From an uncultured Bacteroidota bacterium (GTDB lineage: Bacteria; Bacteroidota; Bacteroidia; Chitinophagales; Chitinophagaceae): DNA of 24,562 nt. Under the pieces are notes generated by a model. That model saw nothing but the letters and a program-made list of their open reading frames with translations. It did no database searches and was not told where the DNA came from. The position numbers and the translations under genes were made by a program. Each line of letters begins with the position of its first letter. Position 1 is the stretch's first letter. This document shows positions 8,402 to 16,272 of the stretch, in pieces. Location of the stretch: NCBI GenBank assembly GCA_903847655.1, contig CAINEG010000159.1, forward strand, positions 1-24,562, given 5' to 3'.

Positions 8402-8425
8402 ATCCTATAGAAATTTAGGATTTAA
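8398..8425 (+). terminator. Hairpin at the end of the thiolase gene
   Basis: TTAAATCCTA at 8398-8407 is perfectly complementary to TAGGATTTAA at 8416-8425 with an 8-nt loop, and it includes the stop codon. It is A/T-rich and not followed by a T run, so it is a weak terminator candidate or an mRNA 3'-end stabiliser. A second imperfect stem (8447-8451 with 8454-8458, closing near 8464-8475) follows. Confidence 0.35.
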
Positions 8426-8503
8426 CATCTTTCCCTCTTATGATTTTCAAACCCTTCCTGGTTGGGGAAGTTTGAAACCCATACCATACATCAAAATGAG
8501 TCG

Positions 8504-8543
8504 TTTTTTCTCCGCTTTTTTCCCATTTTTTGCCCAAAAATGG
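8504..8543 (+). promoter_or_regulatory. Phased T-tracts and small hairpin upstream of the propeller operon
   Basis: Three T6 tracts occur at 8504-8509, 8516-8521 and 8526-8531, spaced 12 and 10 bp, close to the DNA helical repeat, so the stretch may be intrinsically curved or serve as an A/T upstream element. The last overlaps a perfect inverted repeat, CCATTTTT (8523-8530) with AAAAATGG (8536-8543). Together with the hairpins near 8398-8475 this accounts for most of the 186-nt gap; no exact -7 box was found. Confidence 0.3.
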
Positions 8544-8587
8544 ATAGTTTAGACATTCATTATTCTTAAATAAGCAAATATTTAACC

Positions 8588-11500
8588 ATGCGTATACTTA
8601 CGACCGGATTCTTAGTATTGACTTTAGGTTTCTCAGCGACAAATTTGTCTGCACAAAAAGCAAAAAAATCAGTACCAGTAGTGGCTGCCACCGAAGCAAA
8701 AGTGGACATCAATAAAGTGTTTAAAAATTGGAAACCACGCAATGTGGGTCCAGCGTCTATGAGTGGTCGTGTCACAACCATTGATGCAGAAGTAGCCAAT
8801 CCTAATAATATTTGGATAGGGGCAGCCTCTGGTGGTGTTTGGAAAACAAGCAATAGTGGAGTAAGCTGGACACCAGTATTTGATGAACAACCCATTTTAA
8901 ATATTGGTGCATTGGCCATTCAACAATCCAATCCAAGTGTGGTATGGGTAGGAACAGGCGAAGGCAATCCAAGAAATTCAGTAAGTATTGGCGAGGGTAT
9001 GTATAAAACATTAGATGCTGGTAAGACTTGGAAAAGAATGGGCTTGGAGCAAACAAGAAATATCCATAGAGTCATCATTGATCCAACCAATCCAAGTACA
9101 GTTTATGCGGGCGCCATTGGAAATCCTTATGGACAAAGTAAAAACAGAGGGGTATATAAAACAACAGATGGCGGTGAAACTTGGAATCAAATTTTGTTTA
9201 CTAATGACACTTCTGGTGTGGGGGATATGATTATGGATCCAAAAAATCCGAATAAATTATTTGTAGCCATGTGGCATCATTACCGCAATCCTTATCATTT
9301 AGAAAGTGGCGGTAAAGGAAGTGGAATTTATATGACCATTGATGGCGGAAAAAATTTCACCAAATTGGGTAAAGAGAATGGACTGCCAGAGGGTAACCTG
9401 GGTCGTGTAGGTATTACTATTAGTAAATCAAATCCCAATAGAGTATATGCTTTGGTAGAATCTACCAAAAGTGGATTGTACAAAAGTGACGATGGCGGTT
9501 ACAATTTTACTTTAGTGAATGCACAAAAATCAATTGTAGACAATCGTCCTTTTTATTTCCAAGACATCATTTGTGATCCATTGAATGAAAACACTTTATG
9601 GTACATTAGTCAAACGGTGGTAAAAAGTATTGATGCTGGAAAAAGTTTTGAAACCATTATTCCTTACAGTGGCATTCATCCAGATCATCATGCTTTTTGG
9701 ATTCATCCTACCGATAATAAATTAATCATAGATGGTAACGATGGAGGAATTGGTATCACAAGAGATGGTGGAAAAACTTGGATGTTTGATGAAAAAATTC
9801 CGGTGGGTCAATTTTATCATGTGAATGTGGACAATGAAATTCCTTACCATGTCATGGGAGGGATGCAAGACAACGGTTCTTGGAGAGGCCCAGCCTATAC
9901 TTATATAGAAGGGGGGATTAAAAATTTCTATTGGGATAATTTATGGGGTGGAGATGGATTTGATGTATCACCTGATCCGGAAGATGCCAATTGGGTATAC
10001 GCCATGAGTCAGGGTGGATCTGTAGGTAGGTACAACACATCTACTGGAGAAAATGCTTATATACAACCTCCAGCGCCAGATGCAAAAACGCTATTGCGTT
10101 TTAACTGGAATGCAGCCATTGCACAAGATCCTTTCGATAAAAAAACTATTTATTTTGGTTCTCAATTTTTACACAAGAGCTTAAACAAAGGTGCCGCTTG
10201 GAAAGTGATTTCTCCTGATCTAACCACCAATGATAGCGCACAAATTGATCAAACCAATAATGGTGGCTTAAGTGTCGATATCACTGGCGCAGAAAATCAT
10301 TGTACCATTATCAGTATTGCACCTTCCACTGTTCAAAAAGATTTAATCTGGATAGGTACCGATGACGGCAATGTGCAAATGACCACTAATGGTGGAACTA
10401 CTTGGACAAATATGACAGCAAATATTACAGGCCTTCCAAAAGGGGCATGGATTCCTCAAATTAGACCTTCCACTTACCAAGCCAATGAAGTTTTTGTAGT
10501 GGCCAATAATTACAGACAAGGTGATTTTGCTCCTTATGTATTTAGATCTACAGATTTTGGTAAAACTTGGACCAATATTTTAAGTACAGCCAAAGTAACT
10601 GGCTATGCCTTAACTGTTATTCAAGATATTGTTGAACCTAATTTATTTTTTGTAGGTACAGAGCAAGGGATGTATGTGAGTTTAGACAATGCTGAGAGTT
10701 TTCAACAATGGAAAAATGGCTATCCTTCTGTGTCTACTTATGACTTTGCCATTCAAGAAAGAGAAGCAGATTTAGCCATTGCTACTTTTGGTCGTGCCTT
10801 ATGGGTATTAGACGATATTAAACCATTGCGTAAGTTGGCACAAAACAAAGGGAAGTCTGCACCATTTTTTGTATCAGCACCTACTGCGGTTATCAACGCT
10901 GCTTATAAAAACGCCACTTATGAATGGAGTACTTGGGGCATGTATGATGGAACCAATCGTCCTAAAGGTTATCCATTGACGATTTACATAATGGATAGCG
11001 TTAAAAAAGTGAAAGTGCAAATTAAAGATGCGCAAGATTCTGTGATTAGAAATCTAAGTTTTAAAGTTGATTCTGGTTTTAACAGACAGTACTGGGGTTT
11101 TGAACAAAAAGGTAAGCGTGCTGCAGGTATGCCAAAATCTGGTGGAGGTGGAAGAAGAATGATGGAAGAAGCAGGTGCTGCAGATCCAGAGGAAGAAAAA
11201 GAATTTAGAGGCCGTGATGTTTTGGCTGGTAAATACAAAGTAGTCGTGACTGCGAACAATCAAAAAGATTCCACTTGGATAGAAGTGAAAGACGACGCCA
11301 GGTTGTCTAATATTAACGAAGTGGTAAAAAAGCAGGATGTATTATTGGCGAAGCATCAGCCAAGTGTTGACAAGTTCAATAATGTCTTGGATCAATTGGA
11401 TGAAATAGATGCTTTGTTGACACAATTAAAAACTGAGTGGAAAGATAAAAAAGACAAGGGCTTGGATACTTTAAATAAAGCGCACAAAGCTATTGGTGTA

Positions 11501-11794
11501 AAATCTAAAGCTTTGCGTGAATTCATCATGGGTAAAAAGCAAGAGAAGCAAGGATATGGAACTGTTGATGCAATAACGCCAATTTCAATCATAAGAGATG
11601 CAAGTATGTTGATCTTGGGAAAAAATACGATGCCTGGTGAACAAGAAGATAAAAAATTAGCAGAGGCCGAAACAGCCATTCAAACAGTGCTTGTTAAAGC
11701 CAATGATTTCTTTACCAAAGATTGGGCTGATTTTAGAAAATTAGTAGAAGCCACGCCCATTGCTAAGTTTAAAGATTATGAATCAATAAAATAA
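8588..11794 (+). CDS. Secreted Asp-box (BNR/sortilin-like) beta-propeller protein, first of a tandem pair
   Basis: This 1068-residue protein begins with a signal peptide (about 1-23, ending NLSAQ). It then has many Asp-box hairpins of the form S/T-x-D-x-G-x-T-W: YKTLDAGKTWKRM, YKTTDGGETWNQ, YMTIDGGKNF, YKSDDGGYNF, ITRDGGKTW, MTTNGGTTW and FRSTDFGKTWTN, spread over roughly residues 80-740. This is the pattern of VPS10/sortilin-like and xyloglucanase-like seven-bladed propellers, probably two. A Gly/Arg/Met-rich linker follows (DNA about 11127-11183), then an AGKYKVVVT beta domain and a helical C-terminus. Databases often label relatives as glycosyl hydrolases, but I see no catalytic acid pair that would prove it. 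No T9SS C-terminal sorting domain is evident. The next gene starts 5 nt later. True function unknown; binding or degradation of an external polymer or peptide is inference. Confidence 0.85.
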   Translation: MRILTTGFLVLTLGFSATNLSAQKAKKSVPVVAATEAKVDINKVFKNWKPRNVGPASMSGRVTTIDAEVANPNNIWIGAASGGVWKTSNSGVSWTPVFDEQPILNIGALAIQQSNPSVVWVGTGEGNPRNSVSIGEGMYKTLDAGKTWKRMGLEQTRNIHRVIIDPTNPSTVYAGAIGNPYGQSKNRGVYKTTDGGETWNQILFTNDTSGVGDMIMDPKNPNKLFVAMWHHYRNPYHLESGGKGSGIYMTIDGGKNFTKLGKENGLPEGNLGRVGITISKSNPNRVYALVESTKSGLYKSDDGGYNFTLVNAQKSIVDNRPFYFQDIICDPLNENTLWYISQTVVKSIDAGKSFETIIPYSGIHPDHHAFWIHPTDNKLIIDGNDGGIGITRDGGKTWMFDEKIPVGQFYHVNVDNEIPYHVMGGMQDNGSWRGPAYTYIEGGIKNFYWDNLWGGDGFDVSPDPEDANWVYAMSQGGSVGRYNTSTGENAYIQPPAPDAKTLLRFNWNAAIAQDPFDKKTIYFGSQFLHKSLNKGAAWKVISPDLTTNDSAQIDQTNNGGLSVDITGAENHCTIISIAPSTVQKDLIWIGTDDGNVQMTTNGGTTWTNMTANITGLPKGAWIPQIRPSTYQANEVFVVANNYRQGDFAPYVFRSTDFGKTWTNILSTAKVTGYALTVIQDIVEPNLFFVGTEQGMYVSLDNAESFQQWKNGYPSVSTYDFAIQEREADLAIATFGRALWVLDDIKPLRKLAQNKGKSAPFFVSAPTAVINAAYKNATYEWSTWGMYDGTNRPKGYPLTIYIMDSVKKVKVQIKDAQDSVIRNLSFKVDSGFNRQYWGFEQKGKRAAGMPKSGGGGRRMMEEAGAADPEEEKEFRGRDVLAGKYKVVVTANNQKDSTWIEVKDDARLSNINEVVKKQDVLLAKHQPSVDKFNNVLDQLDEIDALLTQLKTEWKDKKDKGLDTLNKAHKAIGVKSKALREFIMGKKQEKQGYGTVDAITPISIIRDASMLILGKNTMPGEQEDKKLAEAETAIQTVLVKANDFFTKDWADFRKLVEATPIAKFKDYESIK

Positions 11795-11799
11795 AAACC

Positions 11800-14700
11800 A
11801 TGAAAAAATTTCTATTGATCGGAGTTGCATTTTGCACTTTGATTTTTGTCAATCAGGTTGAAGCACAAAAGAAAAAAGCAGTAGCTCCTGCTGTAACAAC
11901 AAGTTTGTCACAGGATCCAATTATAAAAGCACAAAACTTTAGATTGATTGGGCCATTCAGAGGCGGCAGGGCTGCCGCAGGCGTAGGTTCTTATACTGAT
12001 GTCAATACTTTTTACATGGGTGCTACGGGCGGAGGTGTTTGGAAATCTACGGATGCAGGAAGCAATTGGAAAAATATTTCTGATGGTTTCTTTGGTGGCA
12101 CCATTGGGGCCATTGCCTTAGCCCCTACCAATGAATCAATAGTGTATGTAGGTGAAGGTGAAGGGACTATGAGAGGTAATGTGAGTGAGGGTTTGGGCGG
12201 TATGTGGAAATCAACCGATGACGGAAAAACATGGAAAAATTTAGGCTTAAAAGAAGCTAGACATATTGTAAGAATTATTGTACATCCAAAAAATCCAGAT
12301 ATTGTTTGGGCCGCAGTGATGGGTCATTTGTTTGGACCTAACGAAACAAGAGGCGTATTTAAAAGTATCGATGGTGGACAAAATTGGAAAAAAGTTTTGT
12401 ATGTCAATGAACAAACAGGAGCAAGTGATTTAGTGATAGATCCAAGCAATCCAGAAATAATGTATGCAGGCACATGGCAATTAATTCGTACCCCTTATAG
12501 TTTGGAAAGTGGTGGAGCGGGCTCTGGTTTATACAAAAGTACGGATGGTGGAGAAACATGGACTTCTATCAAAACCAATAAAGGATTTCCAAAAGGGGTA
12601 TGGGGTATTACTGCTATTGCGGTGGCAAAATCTAATACAGATAAATTATATGCTTTAATTGAAAACAAAGACGGCGGTTTATATGTATCAGAAAATGCAG
12701 GTAAAACTTGGGATTTGGTCAACAGCGACAATAACATCCGTCAACGTGCCTGGTATTATACCAAGGTATTTGTAGATCCAGCAGATGAAAATAAAGTGTA
12801 TTGCCCCAATGTAAATTTCATGGTATCTAGTGATGGCGGAAAAACCTTTGCAGCAGTTAGAACACAACATGGAGATCACCATGATTTATGGATCGATCCT
12901 AAAAATAGCAAAAGAATGATTTTGTGTGATGATGGCGGTGCTGTAGTAAGTTTAGATGGCGCTAAAAATTGGAGCTCAGTGATGAACCAGCCTACGGTTC
13001 AAGTATATCGCTTAAGCACAGACAATCATTTTCCTTATAGGGTATTAGGTGCGCAACAAGACAATTCTGCTTTTAGAATTTTATCAAGTTCTTATGGTGC
13101 TTATATTGGAGAAAGTGATTTCGAAGTAACAGCTGGCGGGGAGAGTGGTTATATAGTAGCAGATCCTTTAAACAATGAAGTGGTGTATGGTGGTTCTTAT
13201 GGCGGCTTGATTACCAGATACGATCACAAAACAGGAGAGAATAGAGTAGTGAATGTATGGCCAGATAATCCAATGGGTGCTGGTGCAGATGTACAGAAAT
13301 ATCGTTTTCAATGGAATCATCCCATTTTCTTTTCCCCACACAATCCTAAAAAATTATATACCGCAGGTAACCATTTATTTGCTTCTGAAAATGATGGTGC
13401 AAGTTGGACACAATTGTCTCCGGATTTAACCACCAATGATAAGAGTAGACAAAAAAGTTCTGGCGGTCCTATTACACAAGACAATACCAGTGTAGAGTAT
13501 TATTGTACCATATTTACAGCAGCAGAATCTCCATTAGAAAAAGATTTGTTGTGGACAGGAAGTGATGATGGCTTAATTAATGTAAGTAAAGATGGTGGAG
13601 CACACTGGAAAAATGTCACACCTAAAGATGTCCCACAATGGATGATGTGGAATAGAGTAGAAATAGATCCCATTAGAAAAGGAACTGCTTATTTTGCAGG
13701 GACTAGATATAAATTAGATGATTTTGCACCTTATTTATATGTTACCCATGATTATGGGGAGACTTGGGAAAAAATTACGAGTGGCATCAATCCACTACAT
13801 TTCACCAGAGCCATTGTAGCAAGCCCAAGAAAAGCAGGAGTCTTATTTGCAGGTACTGAATATGGATTGTATGTATCTGTCAATGATGGTAAATCTTGGG
13901 AGTCATTGCAATTGAATTTGCCTTTGACGCCAATTACAGATTTACTTGTGCGCGATAATAATTTAATTATAGGTACACAAGGAAGAAGTATTTACATTTT
14001 AGATGATATGTCTTTTATTGAGAATTATCAAGCAAGCAATGCCACTGCTTCTAAAGTATTCCCTGTAGCCAATACCTACCGTGTACCTCCTCAAATGGGA
14101 GGACGTCGCAATCGCGGTGCCAGAGCAAGTATGCCAGCAAATGTGGGTATGAATCCTCCTAAAGGAGCGGTGATTAATTATTGGTTGAAGGATGTGACGG
14201 ATAGTACCACTATACAAATAGACATCTTAGACGAGAACAAAAAATTGGTTAGACATTTTAGTTCTAAAGAAACCGGAAAAGAGAAATCAAATATAGTAGT
14301 AGAGAATGGTATGCAACAATTTACTTGGAACTTGTACCACAAAGAAATCGAAAAACCAGCAGAAGATTTAATTTTCTGGAATGGCACTACCAGTCCTGTA
14401 TTGGCTGCCCCAGGCAAGTACTTTGCTAAAGTAAGCATTGATCAAGATTCGGTGACTTATCCTTTTGAAATCATCGCCGATCCTAATTATAAAGTAGCCA
14501 ATGCCGACCTTAAAGCACAGGAGCAATTCTTATTAGAAGTGTCTGCTAGTTTCAGCGACATTATCAAAGCCATGAAAGGCATCAAGGAAATTCGCACACA
14601 GGTGCAAGTTTTACAAAAGAAAACCAAGGATAGTAATTTCCAAAAGCAAAGCGAGATGCTACTTTCTAGCCTGAAAACTATTGAAGAAGCTTTACACCAA

Positions 14701-14946
14701 ACCAAGGCGAAGAGTATTCAAGATGTTTTAAACTTCCCTATTCGTTTGGATGATAAGTTGTCAGGTATATTTGAATCTGCAGCAGCAGGCTATGTAGCCC
14801 CTACTAAACAAGTAAAAGAAACTTATGCAGAATTAAAAGCACAAGCGGAGGATCAATTAAAGAAATATGAAACCATTAAAAAAGAAGGCGTGAAAGCTTT
14901 GAATGAAGTAGTTCATAAATTAATGATTCCCATTATTGGAAATTAA
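11800..14946 (+). CDS. Secreted Asp-box (BNR/sortilin-like) beta-propeller protein, second of a tandem pair
   Basis: This 1048-residue protein is a paralogue of its upstream neighbour: signal peptide (about 1-23, ending QVEAQ), the same opening block (RLIGPFRGGR, then GGGVWKSTDAGSNW), and repeated Asp-boxes such as MWKSTDDGKTWKN, VFKSIDGGQNWKK, LYKSTDGGETW, YVSENAGKTW, VSSDGGKTF, VSKDGGAHW and VTHDYGETWEK up to about residue 720. A Gly/Arg-rich linker near 14092-14150 precedes a FlgD-like beta domain (APGKYFAKVS) and a charged helical C-terminus with coiled-coil character. Order and length match the first protein, so the pair arose by duplication, but similarity by eye is limited to repeat cores and domain layout, so the duplication is old. 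Start 5 nt after the preceding stop indicates one operon. A strong terminator ends it. Substrate or ligand unknown. Confidence 0.85.
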   Translation: MKKFLLIGVAFCTLIFVNQVEAQKKKAVAPAVTTSLSQDPIIKAQNFRLIGPFRGGRAAAGVGSYTDVNTFYMGATGGGVWKSTDAGSNWKNISDGFFGGTIGAIALAPTNESIVYVGEGEGTMRGNVSEGLGGMWKSTDDGKTWKNLGLKEARHIVRIIVHPKNPDIVWAAVMGHLFGPNETRGVFKSIDGGQNWKKVLYVNEQTGASDLVIDPSNPEIMYAGTWQLIRTPYSLESGGAGSGLYKSTDGGETWTSIKTNKGFPKGVWGITAIAVAKSNTDKLYALIENKDGGLYVSENAGKTWDLVNSDNNIRQRAWYYTKVFVDPADENKVYCPNVNFMVSSDGGKTFAAVRTQHGDHHDLWIDPKNSKRMILCDDGGAVVSLDGAKNWSSVMNQPTVQVYRLSTDNHFPYRVLGAQQDNSAFRILSSSYGAYIGESDFEVTAGGESGYIVADPLNNEVVYGGSYGGLITRYDHKTGENRVVNVWPDNPMGAGADVQKYRFQWNHPIFFSPHNPKKLYTAGNHLFASENDGASWTQLSPDLTTNDKSRQKSSGGPITQDNTSVEYYCTIFTAAESPLEKDLLWTGSDDGLINVSKDGGAHWKNVTPKDVPQWMMWNRVEIDPIRKGTAYFAGTRYKLDDFAPYLYVTHDYGETWEKITSGINPLHFTRAIVASPRKAGVLFAGTEYGLYVSVNDGKSWESLQLNLPLTPITDLLVRDNNLIIGTQGRSIYILDDMSFIENYQASNATASKVFPVANTYRVPPQMGGRRNRGARASMPANVGMNPPKGAVINYWLKDVTDSTTIQIDILDENKKLVRHFSSKETGKEKSNIVVENGMQQFTWNLYHKEIEKPAEDLIFWNGTTSPVLAAPGKYFAKVSIDQDSVTYPFEIIADPNYKVANADLKAQEQFLLEVSASFSDIIKAMKGIKEIRTQVQVLQKKTKDSNFQKQSEMLLSSLKTIEEALHQTKAKSIQDVLNFPIRLDDKLSGIFESAAAGYVAPTKQVKETYAELKAQAEDQLKKYETIKKEGVKALNEVVHKLMIPIIGN

Positions 14947-14964
14947 TCAAAACTAGCATTGTAT

Positions 14965-14999
14965 AAAAAAGGTCCCCCGAAAAACGGGGGACCTTTTTT
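14965..14999. terminator. Strong bidirectional rho-independent terminator
   Basis: A perfect 15-bp stem (14965-14979 with 14985-14999) has a GC-rich core, GGTCCCCCG, and a 5-nt A loop. Six A on the left and six T on the right give a U run in both directions. It lies exactly between the convergent propeller operon and the DUF1343 gene and should serve both. Confidence 0.95.
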
Positions 15000-15000
15000 A

Positions 15001-16203
15001 TTATTCAAAATCTTTGTACAGTAGATATTTTTTTCTAATCTTTTTAAACTTGGTGATTCCTTTTTGCCAGCTAGCTCTGATGTCTTTAGCAGATTGCCCA
15101 GCTTGGATTTGTTCCATCAAACTGGCATTGCCAGCCAATTTATTGAAATAATAGCTTGTATTCTTGCCTTTGGATGCTACAAAAAAAGAATCTCTTAGGG
15201 GAAAAGCATCGTAAATTTCGATCAGCAGTTCAAGATCAATTTTATGGGTCGGCGCTTTTCTTTGAGACAGATCCCAACCATAACAAATTTGATTTTTTAA
15301 TTTTGGTGCTTGCGCGCCTTTTTTTGAAATAGGCGTGAATTCAAAACCTTTGTTGGCGATTAATGGGTGTCCAAGGTATTCAAAAGCATGATCTGTGCCT
15401 CTGCCTTCGCTTAAAATAGTTCCTTCAATCAAACAAGTGGTGGGATACCAGTAGATGGCATTCATGCTTGTTAAATTGGGAGAAGGGGCAATGCCAATGG
15501 AATACAAACTAGTATGGTCATAATTTTTGCAAGGGACGATGGTGAGTGTAAAACCATTGCTCCTGCTGTCTTTCATCCAATGTTCCCCTTTCAACATACT
15601 GGCATATTCTCCAATGGTCATGCCATAAACAATGGGGATGGTGTTTTTCCCAACAAAACTTGAAAATGGCTTTTCAAGTACAGGCCCATCTATATAATAT
15701 CCATTGGGGTTGGGCCTGTCTAAAATGATCAGTGGCATATTGTTGGCCGCTGCCGCTTCCATAAAATATTGTAAGGAAGAAATATAAGTATAAAAACGAG
15801 CACCTACATCTTGAATGTCAAATAGTAAAATATCAAGGTCTTTCAAGTCTTTTTCATCGGGTCCGAATTTGTTGCCATACAAGGAAACGATGGGTAGGCC
15901 TGTTTTTGAGTCAATTCCGTCTTTAGTGATTTCTCCTGCATCTGCAGTGCCTCTTAAGCCATGCTCTGGAGTAAATATTTTTTGAATGGAAATACCTGCC
16001 AGTAATAAAGTATCAATAAGGTGTTGCCCATTGACCACGGCGGTATGGTTGGTGAAAATTCCCACCCTTTTGTTTTTTAATAAAGGCAAGTATTCGGCTG
16101 TTTGATAAGCTCCGGGTAAAATGGATGATTGGTTTTGGGCGAAACTGCTTAAGCTTATACAAAGCAAGAACAAGCTTAGACTAAGAAAAAATACTTTTTT
16201 CAT
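15001..16203 (-). CDS. namZ: DUF1343 protein, NamZ-type exo-beta-N-acetylmuramidase (GH171)
   Basis: This 400-residue exported protein (signal peptide about 1-22, ending SSFAQ) matches DUF1343, whose characterised members (NamZ) remove terminal N-acetylmuramic acid from peptidoglycan fragments. Characteristic blocks are VGIFTNHTAVVNG, FTPEHGLRGTADAG, LLFDIQDVGARFYTYISSL, ILDRPNPNGYYIDGP, the PSPNLTSMNAIYWYPT segment and GTILSEGRGTDHAFEYLG. The PEHG and DIQDVG acidic residues lie in the conserved pocket of the family. It starts 69 nt after the NAD+ synthetase stop on the same strand and may be co-transcribed. No MurNAc transporter, kinase or etherase gene is near, unlike in dedicated muropeptide recycling clusters. 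The family assignment is firm; the exact enzyme activity is inferred from the family. The symbol is by family, not proven orthology. Confidence 0.85.
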   Translation of the reverse strand: MKKVFFLSLSLFLLCISLSSFAQNQSSILPGAYQTAEYLPLLKNKRVGIFTNHTAVVNGQHLIDTLLLAGISIQKIFTPEHGLRGTADAGEITKDGIDSKTGLPIVSLYGNKFGPDEKDLKDLDILLFDIQDVGARFYTYISSLQYFMEAAAANNMPLIILDRPNPNGYYIDGPVLEKPFSSFVGKNTIPIVYGMTIGEYASMLKGEHWMKDSRSNGFTLTIVPCKNYDHTSLYSIGIAPSPNLTSMNAIYWYPTTCLIEGTILSEGRGTDHAFEYLGHPLIANKGFEFTPISKKGAQAPKLKNQICYGWDLSQRKAPTHKIDLELLIEIYDAFPLRDSFFVASKGKNTSYYFNKLAGNASLMEQIQAGQSAKDIRASWQKGITKFKKIRKKYLLYKDFE

Positions 16204-16272
16204 ATCAGAATTGAAGTTATTGATAGTACAATATAAGTTTTAAAAGAATCGTACCCTATAAAATTAGGACTG

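Noticed and set aside
8566..8919. 117-residue open frame antisense to the start of the first propeller gene
   Set aside because: It mirrors the codon pattern of the well-supported plus-strand gene, with no recognisable domain or promoter.
10984..11259. Antisense open frames rich in Ser, Phe and Pro within the propeller gene
   Set aside because: Composition is what the reverse strand of a Gly/Lys/Glu-rich coding region gives; no independent evidence.
8588..14946. Repeated Asp-box coding segments considered as DNA repeats or a recombination array
   Set aside because: The repeats are conserved only at protein level, with irregular spacing and divergent codons, as expected for propeller blades.
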